64,000 bases of DNA from Fratercula arctica (lineage: Eukaryota; Chordata; Aves; Charadriiformes; Alcidae): assembly GCA_947846985.1 (NCBI GenBank), contig CANTUZ010000008.1:23765352-23829351 (forward strand), given 5' to 3'. Within the stretch, counting starts at the first letter, position 1. The number at the start of each line of letters is the position of its first letter. The notes beneath the pieces are model-generated. The model saw only the letters and a list, made by a program, of their open reading frames with translations, did no database searches and was not told the origin of the DNA. This document shows positions 10,843 through 22,500 of this stretch, piece by piece. The position numbers and the translations under genes were made by a program.

Positions 10843-13800
10843 GTGAGCTGTAAGTTTTGACACACTAAGGCAGCCTTAAAATCTTCAAATCGTATGCAGC
10901 TTTATTATATTTTCTCTCTTTTTTTTTCTTTTAGTAGCTATTGTCTGTTAGCCATTCTTCTTTTTCTTTCTCTTGCTTTCTCGGATGAGCAAGGATCTTT
11001 GATGCTTCCATTTGCTTGCTCTGTGACTGTACTAAACAACCCAAAATCCACGGGGCTTTGAAACAGGAGGAGCAGTGAAAGAAAAAGATTACAGTTAGAT
11101 AGAAAAGACATACATTTGCCTCTTGGTTGATTGGTCTGGTTTTGATGTTGACATTTCCGAGTACAAAAGCATTAGGGAGAAGCAGCAATGGCATTTTTAG
11201 CATTGTGCTGCAAAAATAGCCAACTTGAATTTTCCTATTTGGCTTACAGCTATGTAATATTCCTTTTGACCCCTCACTCCTTCACCTATGCTCCCCTTCT
11301 ACTACCTTCTCAATTACGGTCTCTGTTGTTCTCACAGAAGCAATCACTGGAGCAGCAGTAAGCTGAACACAACTATTGCTTTAGCTACTATTTGAGCACA
11401 TCATGTTGCACTTCATTGGGATTTTTACATTACCATTTTTTTGCTTATTTGAGAGCACTTTGGCTTTTCTTAGAGGAGATAACTCTCGCCTTTTATATAT
11501 CATATGCTAATCTGCTCATGCTAAAGCAACAATAAGACAAATGCTTATGTTACTTAGACATAGCACTCTGTCATCCCATTTAAATACCAATTAACTGTTT
11601 GCTATGATCGCTTAGCTTACTGTGGCACAAGTCTGCATATCACTAGTTTGTTTGATGTACAGTAAAGCCAGCAGAGTATCACAAAGTACCTTAGAATACT
11701 TCTAAACCATAACATACATGCATATACATATATAAATGAAATTGTGAAGTCTCTGAACATTTCTGCTCAGTTAGTAGATGAAATATATTGGGGTTTTGTG
11801 CTAAATACCATTGGAAGATACCATCTTGCAGTAAATTTCTAGTTATTGTGAAGTGGTAACCAGTGCTGAGTAGGTTTCTTTGCCTTAAAAGGATCCATAG
11901 TCTAAGGACATTCTTGAGTGGCAGTCTATATATGAGAAATGTTATTTGAGTTAAGCACAGTTTATATTCCTATCCTTTTTTACAGCACTTTCCAGAGGCT
12001 CTACTTAAGTGTCTTGTTTTCTGTATAAAAGCACATGCAATAAAAATGTTGCTGCTGCCAGCTTGTATGCCTGAAAGCTCATTGTTTTTGTCCTAACTTT
12101 ATCAATTTCTTTAATAAAACATATTAACTCTCTTCACAAACTTGTCTCACAGAGAGAAGAAAAATATCCCCTGCTCCAAAGAAAATATCAGTTATATTTA
12201 ATGATTAAAATACAACAGTGTAAGAGAAGACATAAGGCAACTGCAAGAAAATTCTGCGGAGTAGCAAGCTATAAAAGCTAAAATTTTCTAGCCATTCTGA
12301 AAATGGTTTTGGCTTTTCATGGTAGTTTTACAGAAAAGTTGTAAGTGGCAAATTATCAGACTTCAGATCTTTCTTCTACTGAATACCGAATAAATACTAG
12401 AATAAATGGTAAACAGTCCTCAGCTGAGGACTGCCAGTTTTTGCAGAGGCAGTGGTCACTGAAGCAAGGTGAGCTGAGCAAGTGCCGGTAGCTTCTTGGC
12501 AATCGTGAGATTGTGAGTGCAGTTACTGCGTCCTGCTTGCTGCAGCTGATCGTTCATTATTGTAGATAAATAAGAACTGCAAAATAGAGCAAGAAATCTT
12601 TCAAGATAGTGATTTTAAAACTGCATGGGTAGGGCTGCTTTTCAATAAGTCAGGAAAAGAAGATGGAGCAGTAGAAGATATTGGTTTATCTTTACTGCAG
12701 TGTCTTAGCGTACCGTAGAGCTCTGAAACCAGTTTCCTCCATACTTTGGTCTCTCCCATTAAAGAGAAGCTGCCACTTATGTAACTTGTGCTCCTCAGAA
12801 AAAAAAGGGCTATGTGTTTGTGACCAGGCCAAGATCTGGATTAGCTCTCCAAAGGCAGAGGATTAGTGTACTAGGCAAAAATAATTCCCTTAAAGGTGTA
12901 AGGCTTTAAGGTTTTCAACCATACATATTTATAAACTGGCTCAGAAAGGTTTGGTTAACAAGATAAGCTGTCAGCAACGGTCTCGTCAATGTAAGGTTAT
13001 TTCTTTCCTGAAGAAAAAAAATCTTATGAAAAAGCTGCACAGTCAAATTAAACTACACATTTTCAGCTTCAGTGATTGTATTTCACCATGTGTATGATGA
13101 AGGTTTTATTAAAGCATGTGAAAAAATTGCAAGTGGTCTTTTTTAATCATAAAGCATAATCACGTTATTTAAAAATGTTTGGTCTAGATATAAAGCATGT
13201 AGGGTGAGAATATCTTGTTTCTTGTAGCTCACACACTCATCTCTCCAGATATAGCTCTGCAACCTGCTGGGAGCCCAAGGTTTTAGGATCTGAAATCCTT
13301 TTTACAGTGTCTGACTGGCTGAAGATTGTCCTGACAGGTCAGGTTTACAACTCAGAGTTTCTCTGCCTTGCAAACAGAGGCAAGGACGTGAAAACCAAGG
13401 TTGCTTGTTCCCAAGGTATGAAGTTGTTGGGCATCCAGCTCCCCAGGGCAGCCAGAGCTGTGCAACCCTGCCAGCTGTCACAGGGTGATGGACCCAGGCT
13501 TCTCCTTTCATGGAGAGTTTCATGTTTTCGACTGCTTTCCAGCTCAGAATCACCAATTTTTGAAACATTTGTCCCAAGCCACATGGCAGGGAAAACGGAG
13601 GGAACAAGGTGTTCTCAACAGCCTGTGTTTGACTAGAGTTTTGTGAAAACTAACATGCTCCTAAAACACTTCAGCACAGTCTAATGAAAAGTTTTTACTA
13701 GGAATTTCTGGGTGGGCTGCTTTAAACTCCTTTTTCTTGTTTGCAGCTGTAAATTAAAAAAATTTAACCAGGTGTAACTCCTGTCATACGATGTCTTCCT

Positions 13801-14475
13801 TTTCCCTATGTCCAGCCCAGCTGCCTTCCTCTTTCTCCAACTGCTCCAAAGGCTGTCTGGAATGAAGTTATCTTCAAGTGCTTTTACAGGAAACTGGGTT
13901 TTTTGGCAGACTGACAGAGCTGCTTCCCCTGGAAAACGCAAGTGAGGTAAGAGATGAATTACATACGACAACAAAAAGACACCTCCTTAACGGAAAAGGA
14001 TTCAGTCTGGCATGTATCAAAGGTGACAATACATTAATGAGAGCATTTCCAAGAAGAGCCATTTATAGCAGTGTCTTTTAAGCAGCCAAACCGTATTCAC
14101 CACTCTCTCGTTTAACTAGTAGTGTATTTTGTGAAAATAATTATAAACACCCATAACAACAGTCAGGAATCTGCATTTCAGGAAGTTTGGGTAGTAAATA
14201 AATTTTATAACCATATTACAGAATAAAAATAAAAACACCAAGCCTTTAGGACTAGAAAAAATTAACTTGTTGATCAGCTATCGATATGTCATTCAGCTTC
14301 CATTTAATAAAGTTTGAAATTAATATATTATTATTTTCCAAAGGGATTTAATATGTTCAAAATTACACTTTTATAGAAGTAATGATAGACATAAAATCTT
14401 GATGCATTATTAGTAAGAAATATAATTACCAGCAACAAAGCACAATCATATTAAAAAAACCCTCTGGTTCTACAG

Positions 14476-14637
14476 ATTCGGCACTCTGTCTTCTGCATGC
14501 TATTGACTGCTTAAATGAAAGAAACAACTATGATGGTAAGGCTGTGGAACAAGCAGATACTCAGCTAATCTGTCAAATGAAACTAGTAGCCATAGAGACG
14601 TGCAGCTCCAACAGTATGCAGCTTCTGTGCTTAGAAG
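14476..14637 (+). CDS. Candidate internal exon, + strand gene
   Basis: The acceptor ctctggttctacag ends at 14475 and the donor GTATGT follows 14637. Two of the three frames stop within 13 codons. The third is open for 53 codons, starts SALCLLHAIDCLNERNNYDG and ends QLLCLE. Segments such as TQLICQMKLVAIETCSSNSM continue the helical, Cys/Leu-rich character of the exon at 10627. Phase is 1 at both ends, consistent with that exon. An isolated exon of this length with good splice sites and a matching phase is fairly strong evidence. The product remains unidentified. A large meiotic or DNA-repair scaffold of ARM/HEAT type is one possibility but is only a guess. Confidence 0.58.
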
Positions 14638-17067
14638 GTATGTCTAATGAGTAAGTTGTCAGTAAATTGACCATGTCATATCTGAGCCATGCCGAGGCCC
14701 ACAAACTGTTAAAAAAATACATTATTAGCCTCCACTTATGCCAGCTGCACTCCTTCTGGGTTTTGGTTACTTGGGCCTTATATATTTGTCAGACGCAGTC
14801 AAATGGAGACTGCAGTAAGCACTGTGTTCATCCACCCTTATTCTAGGTGCACTGATGCTATGCACTGAGAAATACATAAAGCAAACACACATCCCAATTT
14901 AGATTCTTGATAAACAGAATTTTAAACTGTATTTTTAATTCTTGGGGTGATTAACAAATAGTAGCTTACCAGGGAGTCTTAGCAATTAAAAAAGAAAAAA
15001 ATTATAAATTTGATTTGCATTGTAAGAGTAAGATGTATCAGCACAATTTCTAAACATGAAAAAAGGTATAAATGCAATGTCATCTTTACAACTAGGGTTC
15101 CTCTGAATATAGAAGCCATGAAAGAGGATTTCATCTGGTATACTGCTACTGTTTTTCTGCAGGAGCTGAGGTAAATTCTGGGTGCAGGTGTAGATCAGCT
15201 GTGCAATGAGTGCATGGTGGGGCTGCTGCACCTTGTTTGAGCCCTTCCCAGCACAGCAGCTGCCTGTGGGAGCTGTTTTTTGAACTAATCATCCAGAATG
15301 CATCCTCTGTGGGACTGTGTGGTGAGAAATAGCATTAGCTGTAGTCACCATATTTAGGGAATTATGTGGCGGTATTCCTGATGAATTTTTATGAACGTTT
15401 TCTGTGAATGCTCCTTCTGCTTATATATTGTGAAAAGCTTAATGATGCATTTTACCTCAGTCTCTTCTACCATCTGCCTCCATCTTTGCTCTCAACAGTT
15501 ATAAAGGCAGGTTTGATTTTGATTTTTATTATTTTCACCCTCAGTGAAACACTTACTGTCAATAGCAATTTTTAGAGAAGCAAGCTATTATACAAAGGTC
15601 AGGGAATTTTGTGAAGATCATAATTGCCTAAAGGCTTCATTAACCTTTACAAAATAGTGGTTGCTGGATTACGCAACATACGATTAAATGACCATTAACA
15701 TCCAGAGCAATTAATGAAAGTAACAACCTCAAGGTACCGCAAATCACATAGATGCTACCCAATATCACTCTCCAAGCACAAGTCTTATTCCAGCAAATAG
15801 CCTTGAAATAAGATGTTCTACAAATGACAAAGACTACTCTCTGTGCAGCATACAAGCCAGGCAACATATTTACCGATGTTTATTAGTGCCTGACAGAACA
15901 TTACAGTGAGATTGAGTGGAATACCCAGTGCCAATAGCATTGTCCTCTTTCTGTAGTTATTCCAGAAATTAAGAGGCTCACAAATAATAATCACATAAAA
16001 ACATGAGACCCTGCCTCTTTTGTTTGAAGAGATATCAGAGAATGGCACACAGAAGTGAGGTTAAAACCTTTTTCATCTACCTCTCCAAATAATCTGTTCC
16101 TCTTCAAAGAAATTAAGCTTACCTTGTACTATTAACCTAAATGAAAAAGCTTATCCAGTCTCAGCATTGTTATTGCTGATGATGTTCAGTGTTTCTTTGT
16201 TACAAACCATCCAGCACTTTTCCTAATAAAATTTAATAAAATAACTTGTTGAACTGGAAAACTATGCCTTATTAACTAGAATTGTGACACAGTTACAACT
16301 GAAGTAAAAATTCTAGTATTGGTGTATGTATTTACATAGAGGAAAACATAACCAAATAATGTTAAAGATAACAGATTATGTATTCAAGTTCTCTCTTTAT
16401 GGGTCTCTGTAATCTTGATTTAGTTCCTTCTTTGTACAGAAGTATGGAAAAGTGCTGTCTAAGTGATTCCAGGCTTTATTTATTGTACACTATTCAAATT
16501 CTCTCTGAAGGTGGAGCCATTAATTTTCTCATGCGTTTCCCACTCTGTAGCGCTCACCACTACAGTATCTACGTGCTTCTCAAACATGAATTAACTAACC
16601 TATGCAATACTATTTTATTGGTGTAGAATTACACTGAGATGAAGAACAGAGATAGTAACAGAGTAATGTGTGTTATCTACTAATTTTGAATGTACCTTAT
16701 GCATGGGGTTTTTTAAATGTGCATGTTTAAATATGCATGTTTAAAGATGTACACGCAGTTGCTTGTGACCTCATATGAAGTTATAAGTACCAAACATGGA
16801 AAGGTTGATTTTAGCTGGTGAAATGTCTCAGTGCAACTGAAGAACAATGCCTAACATGAGAAGAGGGCATAAACTTTTTTCATGCTGAGAGTATTTCCGT
16901 AAGAATCTGATCTAGTCTACATCCTCGTTCAGTTGTATTCCATCTCAGTCAAAGTCAGTTATGTTGATTGAATAGGATGTGTATAATCTGCATTGTACTA
17001 AAAACAAACAAACAAACAAAAAAACCAAAAAAACCAACAACCCAAAAACATCTTTGGGCTTTGATGG
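14638..17067. other. Non-coding stretch, probable intron
   Basis: AT-rich sequence between the exon at 14476 and the repeat cluster. It holds a short tandem duplication of TGCATGTTTAAA-type units at about 16717-16747 and an (AAAC)n-like low-complexity run at about 17000-17040. No further exon with strong splice signals and a matching phase was seen. Confidence 0.4.
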
Positions 17068-17406
17068 TGTTGTGGCTTAGCCCCAGCTGGCAACAAAGAA
17101 AACAGGGTTGCTCACGCACTCCCCTACACCCCAAAGGCAGTTTAACAGACCAGCAAAGGAAAGAGGAAAACAACAACAATAATACTGATAGAGGAATATA
17201 TAAAGCATGACTAATGTATAGCTGCTCACTGATGGGAACCCGAAACCCACCCTGCTCTGAGCAGTGATTCTTCCTCCCCCCTCCTTGTCACTCCCCACAG
17301 CTCCCCAGCTATATACTGGGCACAGCATCACATAGTACTGTCAGCAGACCTGGCTGTGTCCTAGCTCCTTGTGAAAATTAACCCTATCCTTGCCAGAACC
17401 ATGACA
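17068..17406 (-). mobile_element. Solo LTR, avian ERVL-like, antisense
   Basis: A 339-bp block starts TGTTGTGGCTTAGCCCCAGC and ends ACCATGACA on the + strand. The flanks are GATGG (17063-17067) and CATGG (17407-17411), a 5-bp duplication with one mismatch. The wording around 'GGCTTAGCCCCAGCTGGCAAC' is characteristic of a common avian LTR family, recalled from general knowledge of bird repeats. A TATATA box on the - strand at about 17310-17315 gives the orientation. On the - strand it contains GTTAAACTGCCTTT, also present in the LTR at 19240, so the two are related. Confidence 0.75.
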
Positions 17407-17640
17407 CATGGGAAATAATAATCTTTCATATTTACTAATTTTTCTTTTTTCTTCTTTCAATCCTTACTTTACTGAGCAAAGGGGATAGTAGAAGAGATGA
17501 TGGAAAGCAGACTGCAGCATGTCAGCTGAAAGACCTGGAGGCTGAGGTTATGAAACCAGTCAAAGAGACTAGAATGGGCACAAGAAAGTTGAGTGTGAGG
17601 CAGAGAGATAGAAAAGCAGAGTACTGTGAACTTGATGAAT

Positions 17641-18472
17641 AGAATCATAGAATAGTTTAGGTTGGAAGGGACCTTTAAAGGTCATCTAGTCCAACCTCCC
17701 TGGCAATGAGCAGGAACATCTTCAACAAGATCAGGTTGCTCAGAGCCTCATCCAGCCTGACCATGAATGTTTCCAGGCATGTGCATCTACCACCTCTCTG
17801 GGCAACCTGCTCCAGTGGTTCACCACCCTCATTGTAAAAAGTTTCTTCCTTATATCAAGTATAAATTTTCCCTCTTTAGCTTAAAACCATTACCCCTTGT
17901 CTTATTGTAACAAGCTCTGCTAAAAAGTTTGTCCCCATCTTTCCTATAGGCCCCCTTTAAGTACTGAAAGGCTGCCTTTTCTTCTCCAGGCTGAACAACC
18001 CCAACTCCTTCAGCCTGTCCTCATAGGAGAGGTGCTCCATCCTTCTGATCACTTTTGGTGGCCTTCCTCTGGGCCTGCTCCAACAGGTCCCTGTCTTTCC
18101 TGTGCTGAGGGCTCCAGAGCTGGATGTAGTACTCCAGGTGGGGTCTCACCAGAGTGGAGTAGAGGGGAAGAATCACCTCCCTCGACCTGCCAGTCAAGCT
18201 TCTTTTGTTGCAGCCCAGGATACAGTTGGCTTTCTAGACTGTGAGCACACATTGTCGGCTCATGTCCAGCTTTTCATCCACCAGTACCCCCAAGTCCTTC
18301 TCATCAGGGCTGCTCTCAATTCCTTCATCCCCCAGCCTGTACTGATACCAGGGGTTGCCTCAACCCAGTTGCACTTGGCCTTGTTGAACCTCATGAAGTT
18401 CCTGTCAAGATCTCTCTGGATGGCATCCTGTCCCTCAGATGTGTCAACAGCTGCACTCAACTTGGTGTTAGT
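17641..18472 (-). mobile_element. CR1 LINE, 5'-truncated, antisense
   Basis: The + strand starts agaatcatagaatagtttag, the reverse complement of the CR1 3' tail with its ATTCTATG-type repeat. The following 830 bp match the CR1 3' untranslated region and the end of its reverse-transcriptase ORF, read on the - strand. Translating the - strand gives fragments of the RT C-terminal region, broken by stops. The copy is truncated just upstream of the segment encoding the active-site region. It sits inside the proposed intron 14638-18936 and is opposite in orientation to that gene. Confidence 0.85.
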
Positions 18473-18936
18473 TACAGTTGTGGATTGCATTATTAACTCT
18501 GTAAAAGGCAATGCAACACTTACTCTGTGTACAACCACACAGTCTTGAAAAGGAAAAATGCCAAATCCTAAAAGGTTACCACAGGATACAGCACATGAAG
18601 AACAAATACTGTCATTGCTCTGCAGTACACTTCTAAAGTACAACAAAAGACTAGTGCGTTTTGGTGGGGTTTTTTTCTAGTGTTTCATATTGCAAGATAA
18701 AACTAATATAGGTGGTCTTGCTAAATACACCATTACCATGACAGCAGAGCTAAAATGTGCGCATGGATAGTTAACCATTTTCAAATATTTTTCTACCATT
18801 TTATTAAATATAGGTTTGTGTACCATCAGGTACTCTACCATGTGATAGGGAAAAATTCAGATCATACCTATCTCTGTTTTTTGTAAAATTTTTACTTGCA
18901 CTTCCTATGCTTTTCATGCGGCTGATCATCTAACAG

Positions 18937-19169
18937 GTTCCGCTGTCTGCTTCCTTTATGGAGAGCCTGCAGTGAGTCGACAGGTCCCTGTGGCTGGTGA
19001 CAAACTATGTGGGCATGGAGAGGGGGCAGGGTCTGGAGGATGGTTCCTCACTCACATCTCTGCAAGCCCGAACACATCAGAGGCTTGTGATGAGCTTCAC
19101 CAAAGGCTACTCTGGGCGTGCATCCCAGATAGAGTCAAAGCGACCATTAATGGAGTTAGATGCTGCTAA
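18937..19169 (+). CDS. Possible terminal exon of + strand gene
   Basis: The acceptor gctgatcatctaacag ends at 18936, with a branch-point-like CTGAT inside it. In the phase left by the exon at 14476-14637 the segment is open for 76 codons to TAA at 19167, starting SAVCFLYGEPAVSRQVPVAG. The stretch is more GC-rich and has more CpG than its surroundings, as exons often do. A second frame is also open, from about 18977 to TAA at 19201, and reads SFTKGYSGRASQIESKRPLM near its end; I cannot tell which frame is used. AATAAA lies at 19229. It could instead be degraded repeat DNA, since it sits between a CR1 and an LTR. Confidence 0.3.
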
Positions 19170-19228
19170 TCCTAAAAACAGTCTCTTGACTGTATGTTCG
19201 TAATCTCTATTGATCCTGATCTATTGGA

Positions 19229-19234
19229 AATAAA
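19229..19234 (+). promoter_or_regulatory. Possible polyadenylation signal AATAAA
   Basis: AATAAA lies 28-60 bases after the two candidate stop codons (19201 and 19167). It ends one base before the LTR target duplication at 19235. If the upstream segment is a real last exon, this hexamer could serve it, and cleavage would fall inside the inserted LTR. Such a motif is common by chance in AT-rich DNA. Confidence 0.25.
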
Positions 19235-19239
19235 AAGGT

Positions 19240-19568
19240 TGTCCTGGTTCCGGCGGGGAAAGGGTTAAGTATTCCATGCCATGTGAGCCACGCCCACCCT
19301 GAGATTAAAAGGAGGGAGGGGGCGAGCAGTTGGGTTTGGAGCGGGCTGGCGCCGGAGGACCGGTGGGGAGCGGCGGTTCAGTAATCGCGTTTGTATATTC
19401 CTCTGTCGGTGTTGTTGTTGTTGTTTTCTTGTTCCCTTTGCTGTTCTGTTAAACTGCCTTTGTCTCAACCCAAGAGTTTTGCCTTTTTCTTCTGATCCTT
19501 CCCCTACCAGGAAGCGCTGAGCGAGCGACACGTGGTTCTTTGTTGCCATCTGAGGCCAAACCACGATA
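19240..19568 (+). mobile_element. Solo LTR, avian ERVL-like
   Basis: A 329-bp element starts TGTCCTGGTTCCGGCGGGG and ends CCACGATA. It is flanked by the perfect 5-bp repeat AAGGT (19235-19239 and 19569-19573). The last two bases are TA where CA is expected, most simply a C-to-T change. A TATA-like ATTAAAA lies at 19304-19310, followed by a GC-rich segment and a (TGT)n run at about 19409-19425. No retroviral coding sequence adjoins it. It shares GTTAAACTGCCTTT with the antisense LTR at 17068. Confidence 0.82.
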
Positions 19569-19573
19569 AAGGT

Positions 19574-22500
19574 AAAAGGCAAGCATGGGCTAACTAGGAA
19601 TTCACACACAGACTTGACAGGGTTTTTTTTAAAATAAGAATCTTGAAAGCTTACCATTTTTTTCTAAACATATATGTGCTCCCATCAACAAATTACAGGA
19701 GAATCTGTCACATTAAAATACTTTAGTGGAAGCCCATTTTTTCCATAGTAAAAAAAAAAATAATTTTATAAAAATTCTCATAAAATCTCAGAAACAAATG
19801 TCTGTAGCCTACTGTAAAATACTGTTGTAACTGTTATTGATATTTGCAGTCTAGAAGCCTGACAGAGGATTTATAATGCCCCAAGTTTCTCGAGCTATGA
19901 ATAAGTAAAGTAATTTAGTTGAACTTTCATTGACATCTTGCCAGTGTATGTGCTCACTAATGTGATTTGTCTGTTAGGCTTGTACATTAGTGATTAATCT
20001 AATACTTAAATGGTAATAAAAAGTACCCATATGGTAATCCTTAGAGTTGAGTTGCTATGGGAGGGAACATCTTTCATATACTGATGTTGTGCCTCAAAAC
20101 TACATAATCCCTAAGTAAAAGGGACATAAGAAATATCTTTAATCGGTTAGTCCATGGAGGAGTCTGGAAGCTTCCCTTTCCCTTCCCTTTCCCCATTTAG
20201 AGTTCCCTCACGGTTCATTTTCAATACCGTGAGAGAGCTATAAACAACTAAACATCATCACACATAAATGCCATGCCCCCAGCATCACTTTACAGCATGA
20301 ATTCTCAAAAAACTGGAAAACTATATACAAAACATTACCAGCATATATCATCAGCATAAACTTCCAGTTGCTGAGAATTCTGACTCCTTACTCAGTGACA
20401 ATCGTTTCTACTGAATTAATACGTTTCTTTATCTCCATCACCAGGCTCTATGTTCTGTAGAATTAGGAATCTGCGAACAGAAAGAAGGTTAAAGTAAATA
20501 AAATAAACTGCAGCAATTAATATCAGCAAAACAAACTTAATGACAGCAATCCCTCTTTACAGACAACGTTCAAACCTTACAATAGGCAACTTACAGCCCT
20601 AGTCTTGGCAAAAGTCTCATGTTCCCTATATAAATAATCTATGATGAGTGACTAAAAACCAATGGACATTAGAAATCTGTCCCTTTTTCAGAATAACATC
20701 CGTCTCTATTATCCCGTGAAGAGGGAAATATCAGACAGAGACTTAAAAAGATTGCCTGAACCTTCAGACCATCCAGCTGAGTTTTATGACGCTATGTCCT
20801 GCATTGTTTAATTGCTTGTATTTATCTCTATGCAATCCACTTTTCTCTACCAAGACCAAATGTTAATGTTCTCTTTGTGCTTCCAAGTTCACACTCAGAT
20901 CATTTTCTATTTGCAACCTGCCACTCAAAAAATAGATTGGATAAGAAGTCTTTGTGCTTTTTGTTTTTATTTAATCAGCTGAAGATCTGGAAAACAGGCC
21001 AGTTTCACAATTTAAAGATAAAAAGATTATTACACCACCACTAAAAAGAGAAACTATTGCACTAGAAACATTTTTTCTTCGAACTGTAGCAGCCTCGGTA
21101 CTTTCTACATACAGAGCTCAGTACAGCACATATTTTAGTTGCCTATTCCAGTTTCTTAGCATTAGTTTTACTATGTAGTATCTTCCTATTTACTGTTTTC
21201 CTATTTACTTCTTCATTACACAAAATGCTTGTGCAAAGGGATCAAGGGATTTAACAGTTGCCAGGAGCTGGAGCTCAGAAACACATATGTCAATCTAAAC
21301 CTAGTCCTCTAAGCTGTTAGAATTGGTGAATCAAAAAGGCACAGAGAAGGGGAAAAGTTCCTCTAGTAACAATGTGTAGACATTACTCTCTCCGTTCCTA
21401 TGGCTAGGGATACCTGTAAGGCAAATGACAGCAAACATGGGCTTACCTGCCCCTGTTCCTAGATCATCCACTTGATCTGCTACTCATACACAAGCTGTTG
21501 TGCACAAACCTGTGTACAATATTACCAGTTTTCCTTTTTAATACATAGGTTCTTTGGTTTCTCCTTAAGAACTATGTTCCAGCTAGCAGTGTCCACATTG
21601 CCTAAGTTACACAAAGTCCTTATTCTCTCTTTCAGAGAGAATCTTAGTGATGATGGTCATGTGACAGATTTGGTAGCAGAAGTAAACTTAATTGCTCCAT
21701 TTCACAACTTCTGGCACCAGTATGACAGATGACTATATTCATAAGTCAGTGTTACATTTTTGATTTTTGCAATGCAATCTAAATCCTTTTTTTTTTCCCC
21801 CCAGAAGAGCCAGATCACTTTCAAATATGCTTTTTTATTGAATTAAATCAACAGTTTAAGAATATTCCCTTCTTTCCTTTCCCGTAGGTTTCACGGTTAC
21901 ATCTGTGCGACCTGGTAAGTTTTTTTGCTGAATACCCTTCCGTCAGGCTGTAAGAAAACCTGAAAGGAAAGAACATCTGTCAGTGTAGATACTCAACTGT
22001 CCAAATACAGTGCTATTTAGTGATACAATACAGTCTTTCTGTGATATTGCCAATCCCTGACTGGCACATGAAGACCTATAGAGGTACTTGAACTTGATTG
22101 TTTCAGACTACAGAAGACTATTAATTACTTCTGTGATGCTAACTTCTCCTTACTGCACATTCTACAATGGCTTCATGATGCATACATCTTAGTTAATGTA
22201 CATTTCTTTCTAAGTGAGGAAAGAGAAACAAACAGAAATTCAACAGAAGGCTATGCTGAATTTATCTTCCTGATATTCTCTTTCTGAAGGATATGTTATT
22301 TAATAGTATACTTTTTTTACCAGAGGATAATTAATCTGCATAGAAAAAAAAATGGAATAACAAGCCCAAAGAAGAAAAATAAACAGCAGACCAATGAAAG
22401 ATCAAGCTAATATACCATGTTCCCATGACTGAAAAACACAGGCATTAAAATACCCATGCATCATCTCTATGTGAAAGTTTGTAAAGGGAGGAATAACTGA

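Noticed and set aside
13302..13636. Three overlapping ORFs of 79-109 codons on both strands
   Set aside because: Mutual shadows in a GC-richer patch, with no splice sites or start context favouring one.
13890..13946. 57-bp + strand segment with an excellent acceptor (gcttttacag) and donor (GAG|GTAAGA), reading ETGFFGRLTELLPLENASE
   Set aside because: It is open only in phase 0 (or ends in a stop in phase 1), while the flanking exons at 10627 and 14476 need phase 1. It could be an alternative or decoy exon, but it cannot be joined in frame.
17498..17643. Purine-rich + strand ORF (KDLEAEVMKPVKETRMGTRK...) ending at the CR1 boundary
   Set aside because: Charged composition follows from the purine bias, and the stop is created next to the CR1 tail. 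No donor or phase support.
18102..18646. ORFs of 128-148 codons on both strands
   Set aside because: They lie mostly within the antisense CR1 and are remnants or reverse-strand shadows of its RT region.
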